Below are positions 55,165-63,494 of a stretch of 64,000 nt of DNA, piece after piece. Location of the stretch: NCBI RefSeq assembly GCF_000688515.1, contig NZ_JHZK01000008.1, positions 1 to 64,000 of the forward strand. The letters are read 5' to 3'. This stretch comes from Afifella pfennigii DSM 17143. Its GTDB lineage: Bacteria; Pseudomonadota; Alphaproteobacteria; Rhizobiales; Afifellaceae. The translations under genes were made by a program, and so were the position numbers. Position 1 is the first letter of the stretch, and each line of letters opens with the position of its first letter. The notes under the pieces are model-generated. The model made no database searches. It had not been told where the DNA came from and was given only the letters and a program-made list of their open reading frames with translations.

Positions 55165-55700
55165 TCACCTGTTGCGGCCCGGAACCCACAGCACATCCGC
55201 CTCGCCCTTGCCGTTCACCCAGCGGCTGGCGACGAAGAGGAAGTCGGAGAGGCGGTTGAGGTAGTGCAGGGCCGGGCCGCCGACCTTCTCCGGCTCGCGG
55301 CTTGCGAGCCCCACGGCGAGCCGCCGGGCAGAACGAAGGAGCGCAGGGGCTGAAGCTCGCCGTTCAAGCGGTCGATGTCGCGCTCCAGCCGCTCCACCTG
55401 GCTCGGCACGATGCGCAACGGCTCGTAGTCGAGTTCGCCGCCCTCGTCGGGGCTGGCAAGGTCGGCGCCGAGGTCGAAGAGATCGTTCTGGATGCGCGCC
55501 AGCATGGCGTCGAGCTGGGCCACTGGCTCGCCAAGCGCGAGATCGAGATGCGCGCGGGCAAGGCCGATGGCGGCGTTCGCCTCGTCCACGGTGCCGTAGG
55601 CCTCCACGCGCAAATCGTCCTTGGGACGGCGCTCGCCGGTGCCGAGCGCGGTCGTGCCGTCATCGCCGGTCTTGGTGTAGATCTTGTTGAGAACGACCAT
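55165..55700 (-). pseudogene. Cob(I)alamin adenosyltransferase, PduO type, frameshifted with internal deletion
   Basis: The gene for the PduO-type ATP:cob(I)alamin adenosyltransferase, which makes the coenzyme form of B12, appears broken. From the ATG at 55700 the frame matches the family (VVLNKIYTKTGDDGTTALGT, VEAYGTVDEANAAIG, IQNDLFDLGADL) down to LRSFVLPGGSP. It then reads into unrelated residues and stops at 55215. The real C-terminus continues in another frame: RLAVGLASREPEKVGGPALH, then YLNRLSDFLFVASRWVNGKG, then VLWVPGRNR with a stop at 55165. The family normally has about 17 more residues at the junction, including the RRAER helix that binds ATP. The junction falls on CGGCTCGCCG (minus strand, 55323-55314), which would occur twice in an intact gene, so a repeat-mediated deletion or an assembly collapse is likely. 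Confidence 0.82.
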
Positions 55701-55792
55701 CAAGCCTCCGCTCGTCTAGTTTGCGTGGCGACTATAGGGCGATGCCCCCGGCTGAAGCGAGGGGCCGGCGGGTCGAAGGGGGCAAAGAAGGC

Positions 55793-56401
55793 TCAGAAAC
55801 GATAGCCGACCTTCACTCCGGCATGGGTGAGGCCGTCATTGTCCTTGCACAGCCCGGCATTGGAGGAATGGTCGATAAAGGCCATGGCGAGGAAGTTGCG
55901 GGTAAAGGCGAAGCCGATGCCGGCGCTCTCGCGGAAGAGCAGCGAGCAACCGAGGCGCGGGCCGGTGGGCGCGGTGGAGCTGGTGCCGCCATTGTGCACG
56001 GTGCCACCGAAGGTGCCTTCCAGGAAAATCCGGTCGGTGACGTAAAGGTCCCAGGTGAGGCCGGCATAGGCCTGGCTGGTGCCGCCGGTGGTGGAGACCG
56101 TGGCGCCGAGATGCGGTCGCGGGCGCAGGACGAAATCGAGGACGCGGTTGTCGAAGGGCCTTATCGGATTGGCGAAGATCAGCTCGCCATTGATGAAGAC
56201 GCCCTTCTCCGCGTTGCGCACGCGCGGACGCTCGTCGACGAACCCGCTCGGGCCGAGGCGGATTTCCTCGATGAAGGGGCGGGCGGCGACAGGTTCGGGG
56301 CTGTAGACGATTTCAGGGCTCGGGGCGGGCAGATCGGCGGCCCAGGAGGAAGCCGGGCTAAGGGCCGCGGCGAGCCCGAGGAAGAACCATTTTTTCAGCA
56401 T
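55793..56401 (-). CDS. Acyloxyacyl hydrolase / lipid A 3-O-deacylase, PagL-like
   Basis: A 202-residue outer-membrane beta-barrel protein with a signal peptide (LKKWFFLGLAAALSPASSWA). Alternating hydrophobic strands run to a C-terminal aromatic residue (GVKVGYRF), as expected for barrel insertion. The PagL-type active-site stretch is near the end: AFIDHSSNAGLCKDNDGL near residue 177, with the His, the Ser two residues on and the N-A-G that follows. PagL removes the 3-O acyl chain from lipid A and alters host recognition and membrane permeability. It is unusually placed between the adenosyltransferase and the twin-transmembrane gene. Confidence 0.8.
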   Translation of the reverse strand: MLKKWFFLGLAAALSPASSWAADLPAPSPEIVYSPEPVAARPFIEEIRLGPSGFVDERPRVRNAEKGVFINGELIFANPIRPFDNRVLDFVLRPRPHLGATVSTTGGTSQAYAGLTWDLYVTDRIFLEGTFGGTVHNGGTSSTAPTGPRLGCSLLFRESAGIGFAFTRNFLAMAFIDHSSNAGLCKDNDGLTHAGVKVGYRF

Positions 56402-56556
56402 TATTCGCCCCGTCCTGCAATCTTGCTCCTGTAGCGGCCAAAGCCGGACGGGGCAACGCGGGCGGGGGAAACGCGTCGTCTCAGGTGGTGTATTTCTGCC
56501 GCATTGTTGCCGATCGGGCACGATGGCCGGTGCCCGGCGGCGGGCCCTTGCAGGTT

Positions 56557-56736
56557 CTACCCGGTGGCGATCCACAGGCCGGCCATCAGCACGATGATGG
56601 CAAGGAATTGCAGGCCGACGCGCCAGCGCATCAGGCTTTGGGAGCGATTGGGGCCGCCACCGCGCATCATGTTCCACAAGCCCAGGACGAGAACCACGAG
56701 GACCGCAAGAACGGCGACGATACCGAGATATTCCAT
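56557..56736 (-). CDS. Twin-transmembrane (HIG1-like) small protein
   Basis: A 59-residue protein: a helix (MEYLGIVAVLAVLVVLVLGL), a short basic loop (WNMMRGGGPNRSQSLMRWRV), and a second helix (GLQFLAIIVLMAGLWIA). The basic loop should face the cytoplasm. The pattern with RSQxLMRWRVGLQ resembles the HIG1-type motif, and I recall small twin-transmembrane proteins of this kind next to adenosyltransferase and etfBA genes in Rhizobiales. A GGCAGGAAC site just upstream supports the ATG at 56736-56734. Function unknown. Confidence 0.85.
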   Translation of the reverse strand: MEYLGIVAVLAVLVVLVLGLWNMMRGGGPNRSQSLMRWRVGLQFLAIIVLMAGLWIATG

Positions 56737-56845
56737 GGGTTCCTGCCTTTCTGCGCGCCAGGGCCTTTCCGCTTACGACAGCAAAGGGCGCGACGCAAAC
56801 CGATCTCGGACTGAGGGTATGGCGGTGGGCCTGCACCCTTGCGAC

Positions 56846-57673
56846 CTAGGAGGTCATGCGGATGGCGAGGCGGTTCAGCACGCGGCGCGGCAGCAGGCGG
56901 CGGCCGAGATGGGCGATCTTCGTCTGCTTGGTGACCATGTAATGGGTGCGCGGCCTGGAGCTCTCGCAGGCCTTCACCAACACCTTCATGACGGCCTCCG
57001 GACCGAGCTGGCCGACGGTATTGCCGCCCGTCTCAAGCGCCGCCAGGCGTCGCTCGTAATAGGCGCGGTGGACCGACTTCTCCGCCTCGATGTGGCGGTG
57101 GAAGGCCTTGATGGCGTTCTCCGCGATCTTCGATTCGATCGGTCCGGGCTGGATGGTGACCACCTTGATGCCGGTGCCGGCAAGCTCGATGCGCAAGGTG
57201 TCGCTATAGGCCTCCACGGCGAACTTTGAGGCGTTGTAGGCGCCGCGGAAGCCGAGCGGCAAAAGGCCGAGAACCGAAGAGTTCATGACGATGCGCCCGC
57301 TTGCCTGACGGCGCATCACCGGAACGACCCGGCGTGTCAGCTCGTGCCAGCCGAAGAAATTCGTCTCGAATTGCTCGCGCAGGGCCGCGCCGGAAAGGTC
57401 CTCGATGGCGCCAGGCTGGGAATAGCCGCCATTGTTGAAGAGCGCGTCGAGGCGCCCGTTGGTGGTCATCAGAACGGCGGCGAGCGCGGAGGCGATGGTG
57501 TCCTCGTCGGTATAGTCGAGATAGAGGGCGCGCAGCCCTTCCTCGCGCAGAGCCTCCACATCCTCGTCGCGCCGCGCCGTGGCGAAGACCTGCCAGCCGC
57601 GCCTCGCCATGGCGAGCGCGCAGTGCCGGCCGATGCCGGACGAGCAGCCGGTAATGAGGATGGAACGGGTCAT
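56846..57673 (-). CDS. SDR-family oxidoreductase
   Basis: A 275-residue classical short-chain dehydrogenase. ILITGCSSGIGRHCALAMAR is near residue 5, LFNNGGYSQPGAIEDLS near 80, a Ser in IVMNSSVLGLLPLGFRG near 128, and the catalytic Tyr-Lys in YNASKFAVEAYSDTLRIEL near 147. ATARRDEDVEALR after the second strand suggests NADP preference. Sequence features such as VTIQPGPIESKI place it with the retinol-dehydrogenase/YdfG-like oxidoreductases of unknown substrate. The start MTRSILITG (57673) matches the family; the frame to 57739 is not supported. Confidence 0.85.
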   Translation of the reverse strand: MTRSILITGCSSGIGRHCALAMARRGWQVFATARRDEDVEALREEGLRALYLDYTDEDTIASALAAVLMTTNGRLDALFNNGGYSQPGAIEDLSGAALREQFETNFFGWHELTRRVVPVMRRQASGRIVMNSSVLGLLPLGFRGAYNASKFAVEAYSDTLRIELAGTGIKVVTIQPGPIESKIAENAIKAFHRHIEAEKSVHRAYYERRLAALETGGNTVGQLGPEAVMKVLVKACESSRPRTHYMVTKQTKIAHLGRRLLPRRVLNRLAIRMTS

Positions 57674-57817
57674 GGCGTGGCTCTTTGGGCGGATCATGGT
57701 CCTAGGGGCGGCCCTTCCTTGCCGCTTCGCGCCTCGCAATCAAGCCCGCGATCAAGCCATTGTGTGGCATGTGCCCGGCGGCCTATGCGAAAGAGCCAGG
57801 CGAAAAGCGCACCCGCC

Positions 57818-58774
57818 ATGTCAGACACCGTCTTCATCGTCCTATCGATCTTCGGCCTCATCGGCATCGGCTATTTGGCCGCGCGAACGAGGCTTTTGTC
57901 GCAGCAAACGGGCGACGCGCTCGCCGATTTCGTCTTCACCATCGCCATCCCGCTGCTTCTCTTCCGCACGCTGGCGCGCGCCGATTTCGCCGGGCTCGAT
58001 CCGTGGCGCCTGCTTTCGGCCTATTTCGCCGGCGTCGTGTTCACCTGGACCGCCGGCCATATCCTGATACGCCGCCTGTTCGGGCGCGATGCGCGCTCCG
58101 GCGTCGTCGCCGGCGTGTCGGCGGGTTTTGCCAATACCGTCCTCATCGGCATTCCGCTGGTGCGAGCCACCTATGGCGAGCCAGGCATGGTCGCCGTCCT
58201 CCTCCTCGTCTCGGTGCATCTGCCGGTGATGATGGCGGCGAGCCTCGTCCTCAACGCCTGGGCGCGCCGGCGCGACGGGCTGGCGGACGAAAGCGTCGGG
58301 CGGGTGGCGATGGCGCGCCGCTTCCTTCTCGACCTTCTGCGCCATCCGATCATCATCGGCATCCTCGCCGGCGGTGCCTGGCATCTCCTGTCGCTGCCGA
58401 TCCCGGCGCTGGCGGGCCGGCTCGTCGACAGCCTCGCCGACGTGGCGGGACCGCTGGCGCTGTTTGCCTGCGGCACGGGCCTTGCCCGCTACGGCATCGC
58501 CCGCAACATCCCGGCCGCGGCGATTTTGGCGGGGTTGAAGCTTTTGTTCATGCCGGCCGTCGTGCTCGTCATCGCCCAATTCGCCGGGCTGTCGCCGGTG
58601 GCAGGGGCGGCGATGGTGCTGGTGGCGGCCTGTCCGACGGGGGTCAACGCCTTCCTCATCGCCAACCGATTCGGCACCGGCGAGGCGCTCGCCTCCAACG
58701 CCATCCTCATCTCCACCGCCGCGGGCGTCGCCACCGTCAGCTTCTGGCTGCTCGTCGTGGAGGCCGTCAGCTGA
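57818..58774 (+). CDS. AEC-family transporter (auxin efflux carrier type)
   Basis: A 318-residue integral membrane protein with about ten helices in two inverted halves, typical of AEC (auxin efflux carrier) transporters. It begins TVFIVLSIFGLIGIGYLAAR, has GFANTVLIGIPLVRATYGEP near residue 107 (conserved N-x-x-x-x-G-x-P block), and CPTGVNAFLIANRFG near residue 275, which mirrors it. Bacterial relatives export or import small dicarboxylates such as malate. The substrate is unknown here. It overlaps the gluQRS end by 8 bp (convergent). Confidence 0.88.
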   Translation: MSDTVFIVLSIFGLIGIGYLAARTRLLSQQTGDALADFVFTIAIPLLLFRTLARADFAGLDPWRLLSAYFAGVVFTWTAGHILIRRLFGRDARSGVVAGVSAGFANTVLIGIPLVRATYGEPGMVAVLLLVSVHLPVMMAASLVLNAWARRRDGLADESVGRVAMARRFLLDLLRHPIIIGILAGGAWHLLSLPIPALAGRLVDSLADVAGPLALFACGTGLARYGIARNIPAAAILAGLKLLFMPAVVLVIAQFAGLSPVAGAAMVLVAACPTGVNAFLIANRFGTGEALASNAILISTAAGVATVSFWLLVVEAVS

Positions 58775-59660
58775 GGGCAAAGCCGAGCGCGGCGCGGATC
58801 TCCCCAGGCTTGCGGCCGGCGGCGCGCAGGTCGCGCAGCGCCGTGGCGCCGGCCGATTTCGCCAGCTTCCTGCCCTCCTCGTCGAGGATGAGACGGTGAT
58901 GGTGGTAGCTTGGCTCCGGCAGGGCGAGAAGGTGCTGCAACAGACGGTGCACCGCGGTTGCGGGCTTCAGGTCCATGCCGCGCACGATATGGGTGACGCC
59001 CTGAAAGGCGTCGTCGACGGTGACGGCGAGATGGTAGCTCGTCCTCACCTCCTTGCGGGCAAGGACGACGTCGCCCCATAGGCCGGGATCGGCGGCGATC
59101 GTCTGGCAGGTGCCGGAAAACGGGTCCGTCTCGCGCCAGGAGAGCGGCGGCGCTCCGGCCGTGGCGCGGCGCATGTCGAGGCGGAGCGCATAGGGCCTGC
59201 CGCCCGTCATCTCCCGGCGCCGGCGGCTCTGAGGCCAGTCGCGCTCCGGCCCCGGATAGAGCGGGGCGCCGTCCGGATCGCGCGGCCAGGGCTTTCCGCC
59301 GGCCTCGCTCGCCGCCACCTTGGCGGCGATTTCCGAGCGGCTGAGGAAAGCGGGATAGACAAGGCCGAGACGCTCAAGCTCGCCGAGCGCAGCCGCATAG
59401 GCGGCAAGCCGCTCGCTCTGAAAGAGCACCTTTTCCTCAAAGGCGATGCAAAGCCAGGCAAGGTCCTCCAGGATCGCCGTTGCGAAGGCGGCGCGGGCGC
59501 GGGTCGGGTCGGTATCCTCCATGCGCAGGTAAAGGCGGCCGCCAAGGCGCCGTGCCGCCGCTTCGTTGGAAAGGGCGCTATAGGCGTGGCCGAGATGCAG
59601 ATAGCCGTTGGGGCTCGGCGCGAAACGCAGGACCGGTGGTGCCGTCTCAGACGCCGGCAT
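58767..59660 (-). CDS. gluQ: Glutamyl-Q tRNA(Asp) synthetase
   Basis: A 297-residue truncated paralogue of glutamyl-tRNA synthetase that attaches glutamate to queuosine at position 34 of tRNA-Asp. It has RFAPSPNGYLHLGHAYSAL near residue 12 (HIGH-type), LYLRMEDTDPTRA near 43 and the second class-I motif KLAKS near 265, and no anticodon-binding domain. In many GluQRS proteins a zinc site is formed by Cys residues after the VYP segment; here the segment is VYPAFLSRSEIAA without cysteines, so zinc is probably absent. It overlaps the upstream EamA transporter by 14 bp. Confidence 0.92.
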   Translation of the reverse strand: MPASETAPPVLRFAPSPNGYLHLGHAYSALSNEAAARRLGGRLYLRMEDTDPTRARAAFATAILEDLAWLCIAFEEKVLFQSERLAAYAAALGELERLGLVYPAFLSRSEIAAKVAASEAGGKPWPRDPDGAPLYPGPERDWPQSRRRREMTGGRPYALRLDMRRATAGAPPLSWRETDPFSGTCQTIAADPGLWGDVVLARKEVRTSYHLAVTVDDAFQGVTHIVRGMDLKPATAVHRLLQHLLALPEPSYHHHRLILDEEGRKLAKSAGATALRDLRAAGRKPGEIRAALGFALS

Positions 59661-60576
59661 CGAGCTTCACCTCCCTGCCGGCGCGACGCTCGCGGTAGAG
59701 GAGATAAAGGCCGCTCGCCACGATGATGGCCGCGCCCAGAGCCGTCGTCTCATGCGGCACGTCGCCAAAGACGATGAAGCCGAGGCCGGCCATCCAGATA
59801 AGCTGGGTGTAGACGAAGGGCGCCAGCACCGGCGCCGGCGCCAGTTCGTGCGCCTTGATGAGAAACCAATGGCCGATGCCGCCGAAAATGCCGGTGGAGA
59901 GCAGCAGGAGCCAGGCGAAGGCGCCGGGGACCTCCTCCCACATAGCGAGCCCCGGCGGCAGCATGGCGAGCGAGGCGATCGCCGCCGGCAGGATGATCAT
60001 GCTCTCCGCCGTCTCGCGGCCCGCGAGGAGGCGCGTCAAGAGTACGTAGAAGGCATAAGAGGCGGTGGCGGCGAGCGAGATCAGCATCGCCGGCTGAAAG
60101 GCGCCGGGCACCGGCCGGATGATGAAGAGCGCGCCGACAAAGCCGATGAGGATGGCCGCCCAGCGCCGCGGGCCCGCCCATTCGCCGAGCAGCGGGCCGG
60201 CAAGGGCGGTGACGATGAAGGGGGCGAGAAAGAAGATGGAGGAGGTCTCGGCGAGCTGCAGATAGCGCACGGCGATGAAGTTGAGCGTGGTCGTCGCCAG
60301 GAGGAGCAGCCCGCGGGCGATCTGCAAGGGCCGTTTGCGGGGCAGGTGGCGCGGCCATGCCCGCCAGGGCCGCAGCAGGGCGATGGCGAAGAGAAGATGG
60401 GTGAAAAACCGCATCCAGACGATCTGGGCCGATGAGAGTTCGGCGCTCAGATACTTCGCCGTCGTGTCGAGACAGGCGAAGCAGAAGAAGGCGAGAAGGA
60501 TGAGGCCGAGAGCGCGAAGCCGCTGCCGCAGCTCGTCGGCGGCGGAGGCCGGGGAAAGAGATGTCATCCTCGTCAT
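59647..60576 (-). CDS. EamA/DMT-family transporter
   Basis: A 309-residue drug/metabolite transporter with ten predicted helices in two EamA repeats. The first half is LGLILLAFFCFACLDTTAKY, then RGLLLLATTTLNFIAVRYLQ. The second begins after the PGAFQPAMLISLAATASYAF stretch near residue 160 and ends ALGAAIIVASGLYLLYRERR. The substrate is unknown. Two close ATGs (60576 and 60567) could serve. I use the first. It overlaps gluQ by 14 bp and is divergent from the creatininase-like gene. Confidence 0.88.
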   Translation of the reverse strand: MTRMTSLSPASAADELRQRLRALGLILLAFFCFACLDTTAKYLSAELSSAQIVWMRFFTHLLFAIALLRPWRAWPRHLPRKRPLQIARGLLLLATTTLNFIAVRYLQLAETSSIFFLAPFIVTALAGPLLGEWAGPRRWAAILIGFVGALFIIRPVPGAFQPAMLISLAATASYAFYVLLTRLLAGRETAESMIILPAAIASLAMLPPGLAMWEEVPGAFAWLLLLSTGIFGGIGHWFLIKAHELAPAPVLAPFVYTQLIWMAGLGFIVFGDVPHETTALGAAIIVASGLYLLYRERRAGREVKLDAGV

Positions 60577-60734
60577 GGAAAGGCCGCCTTGGAGGCGAAG
60601 GCAAGCGCTTTGACGGTTCGCGGCCGTCTTCGCCGCCCGCCCGGGCGATGCCGGCGCGATAAAGGCGTTGCGCCGGCGCCCGCTTTCCTCTTCACATGCC
60701 GGCCTGTGGCAAGGCCAGGAAAGGAGCCAATCGG

Positions 60735-61529
60735 ATGCTGCGTCGCTGGGCCGAGCTGACCAGCCCCGGGATCGGGGCTTTGGACGGAATGCGCGGCGTG
60801 GCGGTGCTGCCGCTCGGCGCGACGGAGCAGCACGGGCCGCATCTGCCGACGGGCACCGATACGATGATCGCCGAAGGCATCGTCGCGGAGGCGGCAAAGC
60901 TTATCTCGCCGCAGACGGAAGCTGTCTTGATGCCGACGCTGGCCGTCGGCGCCTCGCTGGAACACCGTTCCTTTCCCGGCACGCTTTCGTTTTCGGCGGC
61001 CAGGCTCATCGACGTCATCGTCGCTCTCGGCGGCGGCGTGGCGGCAAGCGGCCTGAAGAAGCTCCTTCTCCTGTCCTCGCATGGCGGCAACAATCCCGCT
61101 GTCAGCGCCGCCGCGCTGGAGCTCAGAGCCCGCTACGGCCTGGTGGCCGTTGCCACCAGCCTTGCCCGCTTCGGCCTGCCGGAGGCGCTCGCGGACGATG
61201 CGGAGCGCTCCTGGGGCATCCACGGCGGCTTCGTGGAGACCTCGCTGATGCTCCATCTTCAGCCCGCTCTGGTGCGGCGCGAGGCGCTCCGCCGCTTCGC
61301 CTCGCGTCAGGAGGAGCTGGTGCGGCGCCACCGGCATCTGCGCGCCCATGGGCCCGTCGGCTATGGCTGGCTGGCGGAGGATCTCAACCCAGCCGGCGCC
61401 GTCGGCGACGCGGCGGCGGCAAGCGCGGAGGCCGGCGCGGCGATCGCCCGCCATCAGGCGTTGGGGCTCGCCGGGCTCATCGACGAGCTCTCCGGCGCCG
61501 CGCCTGGCGATCTTGTGGCGGCAAAATAG
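60735..61529 (+). CDS. Creatininase-family amidohydrolase
   Basis: A 264-residue metal-dependent amidohydrolase of the creatininase fold. The metal site is built from LPLGATEQHGPHLPTGTD near residue 25, SFPGTLSFSA near 80 and LLSSHGGNNPAV near 115. WGIHGGFVETSLML near 158 carries the last ligand. The family includes creatinine amidohydrolase, the pyrroloquinoline/mycofactocin maturation peptidase MftE and riboflavin-pathway enzymes; I see no mycofactocin genes here. AAGGAG at 60721-60726 sets the ATG. It is 62 bp upstream of the FAD-protein gene. Confidence 0.88.
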   Translation: MLRRWAELTSPGIGALDGMRGVAVLPLGATEQHGPHLPTGTDTMIAEGIVAEAAKLISPQTEAVLMPTLAVGASLEHRSFPGTLSFSAARLIDVIVALGGGVAASGLKKLLLLSSHGGNNPAVSAAALELRARYGLVAVATSLARFGLPEALADDAERSWGIHGGFVETSLMLHLQPALVRREALRRFASRQEELVRRHRHLRAHGPVGYGWLAEDLNPAGAVGDAAAASAEAGAAIARHQALGLAGLIDELSGAAPGDLVAAK

Positions 61530-61591
61530 GCGGCGCGCTTTACGCGGGAGCGCGGCTTTGTTTCAACTGCGGGAAATCTGAGGAGGGGCGC

Positions 61592-62557
61592 GTGCGCGAG
61601 ATGCCCATCGCCATTATCGGGGCCGGCATGGCCGGGCTGGCCGCCGGCCGCCGTCTCGCAGAGGCGGGCCGCGAGGTCGTCATTCTGGAGAAGGAGGCAA
61701 GGCCGGGCGGCAGGCTGGCGAGCGAGACGCTGGCGGGGCTGGCCGTCGATGCCGGGCCGCTCTACGCCACGGCGCGCGAGCCGGCCTTCAAGGACTTCAT
61801 GCAGGCGGCGGTCTTCGCCGGCCGCGCCACCGGATGGGCGCCGCGGGGCAAGCCCGACGACGAGCCCTGGCTGATCGGCCTTCCGACGATGAGCGCGCTC
61901 GCCGAATATTGCGCCGACGGCCTCGACATCCGCACCGGCCTGACGGTGGAACGGATCGGTCATGCCAGCGAAGGCTATATCCTGCAGAGCGAGGGGGCCG
62001 GGCCCCTCGGCCCGTTCGACGCGGTGATCGTGGCGATCGCCGCGCCGGGGGCGGAGCCGCTCCTCAAGGCCCATGGCAGGCCCTTTGAGAGGATCGCCGA
62101 GGTGCAGATGCGACCGACGCTTTCGGGCCTCTTTTCCTTCGGCGCCGCCTTGCCGATCGCGGCGGAGTATCTGGCCGGCATGCCGGGGATCGCGGCGGCG
62201 GCGCGCAACCGATCGCGGGCCGGGCGCGCCTGGCAAGACGAGGGCGAAATTTGGATCGTGCATGGCGATGGCGATGTCTCGCAAGAGCTCATGCAGCAAT
62301 CGGACGAGGCGGCGACGGCGCGGCTCATGAAGCTTCTCGCCGATCAGGCGAGCGAGGCGCTGCCGGCGCCGATCTCGGCGAAAATCCTGCGCTATCCTCA
62401 CGCGCGGGTGGACAGGCCGCTCGGCGAGGCCTGTCTTACCGGTGGGCGCGGGCGGCTCGTCGCCTGCGGTGACTGGTGCCTCGGGGCGCGGCTGGAAGCG
62501 GCCTTCCTTTCCGGCGTGGCGGCGGCGGATGCCGTGTCGGCCGGGCTTGCCGCCTGA
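61592..62557 (+). CDS. FAD/NAD(P)-binding amine-oxidase-like (renalase-type) protein
   Basis: A 321-residue flavoprotein with the N-terminal dinucleotide loop PIAIIGAGMAGLAAGRRLAE near residue 4, EKEARPGGRLASE near 33, and a C-terminal FAD-contact segment LVACGDWCLGARLEAAFLSG near 293. The size and the short substrate domain resemble renalase-like proteins, which oxidise isomeric forms of NAD(P)H. That subfamily call is tentative. AGGAGG at 61581-61586 lies 5 bp before an in-frame GTG (61592) and 14 bp before ATG (61601), so the GTG is more likely. The stop shares one base with the start of the LysR gene. Confidence 0.82.
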   Translation: MREMPIAIIGAGMAGLAAGRRLAEAGREVVILEKEARPGGRLASETLAGLAVDAGPLYATAREPAFKDFMQAAVFAGRATGWAPRGKPDDEPWLIGLPTMSALAEYCADGLDIRTGLTVERIGHASEGYILQSEGAGPLGPFDAVIVAIAAPGAEPLLKAHGRPFERIAEVQMRPTLSGLFSFGAALPIAAEYLAGMPGIAAAARNRSRAGRAWQDEGEIWIVHGDGDVSQELMQQSDEAATARLMKLLADQASEALPAPISAKILRYPHARVDRPLGEACLTGGRGRLVACGDWCLGARLEAAFLSGVAAADAVSAGLAA

Positions 62558-63465
62558 TGGACACGCTGACCCGCCTTCAGGCCTTCGTCGCGGTGGTGGA
62601 GGCGGGCGGCTTTTCGGCGGCGGCGCGCTCGGAAGGGCGTTCCAAGGCGCTGATGTCGAAATACGTCTCGGAGCTGGAGGAGGAACTCGGCGCCCGGCTC
62701 CTGTCGCGCACGACGCGCAACCTGTCGCTGACGGAGGCCGGCGAAGCGGCCTATGACGAGGCGCGCCTCATCCTGCAGCGCATCGGGGCGTTGCGCGAGA
62801 AGGTCGAGGCGACGCATGTGGCGCCGCGCGGACGGCTGCGCGTTTCCATCCCACGCGCCATCGGCGACCTCGATCTTGGCCGCGCGGTGATGGCCTTTCT
62901 CGCCGCATATCCCGATATCGATATGGAGCTTAGCCTGGAGGAGCGTTTCGTCGATCTCGTCGAGGAGCGCTTCGACGTGGCGATCCGTATCGCCAGCCTC
63001 GCCGATTCCAGCTTTATCGCCCGCAAGCTGGCGCCTTTCCGCGTCGCGGTCGGAGCCTCGCCGGCGACGATTGCCCGGCACGGACGACCGGAGCATCCGG
63101 GCGAGCTTTCGGCGCTGCCCTGCATCATCGACACCAATCTCGTCTCGCGCCATCAATGGCCGTTCAGCGCCGAGGGCAAGCGCCAGTACGTCTCCGTCTC
63201 AGGAAGGCTCACGGCCAATTCCCCGGCCGCCATCGTGACGGCGGTGCGGGCGGGGCTCGGCTTCGGGCGGGCGCCCTGGGTGAGCATGCGCGCGGAGGTG
63301 GAGGCGGGGCGGATCGTGCCGCTGCTTGAGGAATACGAAATCGACGATCTGGGCGTCTACGCGCTCTATCCGCATCGCGAGCGCATGCCGGCGAAGCTGC
63401 GCGCCTTCATCGATCATATGGCGGCCTGGTTCGAGGGCGAGCGGGCCGCCGGCCGCAGCTATTAG
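62557..63465 (+). CDS. LysR-family transcriptional regulator
   Basis: A 302-residue LysR regulator with a helix-turn-helix (MDTLTRLQAFVAVVEAGGFS, then ALMSKYVSELEEEL) and an effector domain from about residue 90. It is closest by eye to the DhcR/PgrR-like group (PRAIGDLDLGRAVMAFLAAY). The ATG overlaps the TGA of the FAD-protein gene (TGATG), so translation is coupled and it probably controls the creatininase-FAD operon or an adjacent unit (inference). Confidence 0.93.
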   Translation: MDTLTRLQAFVAVVEAGGFSAAARSEGRSKALMSKYVSELEEELGARLLSRTTRNLSLTEAGEAAYDEARLILQRIGALREKVEATHVAPRGRLRVSIPRAIGDLDLGRAVMAFLAAYPDIDMELSLEERFVDLVEERFDVAIRIASLADSSFIARKLAPFRVAVGASPATIARHGRPEHPGELSALPCIIDTNLVSRHQWPFSAEGKRQYVSVSGRLTANSPAAIVTAVRAGLGFGRAPWVSMRAEVEAGRIVPLLEEYEIDDLGVYALYPHRERMPAKLRAFIDHMAAWFEGERAAGRSY

Positions 63466-63494
63466 AGCCTTATCTCGGAAGCCTTTAGCGCTGT

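Noticed and set aside
53832-55196. 454-codon minus-strand frame across msrA and the rhomboid gene
   Set aside because: It is out of frame with the rhomboid gene, antisense to msrA, and only fortuitously includes the broken adenosyltransferase border.
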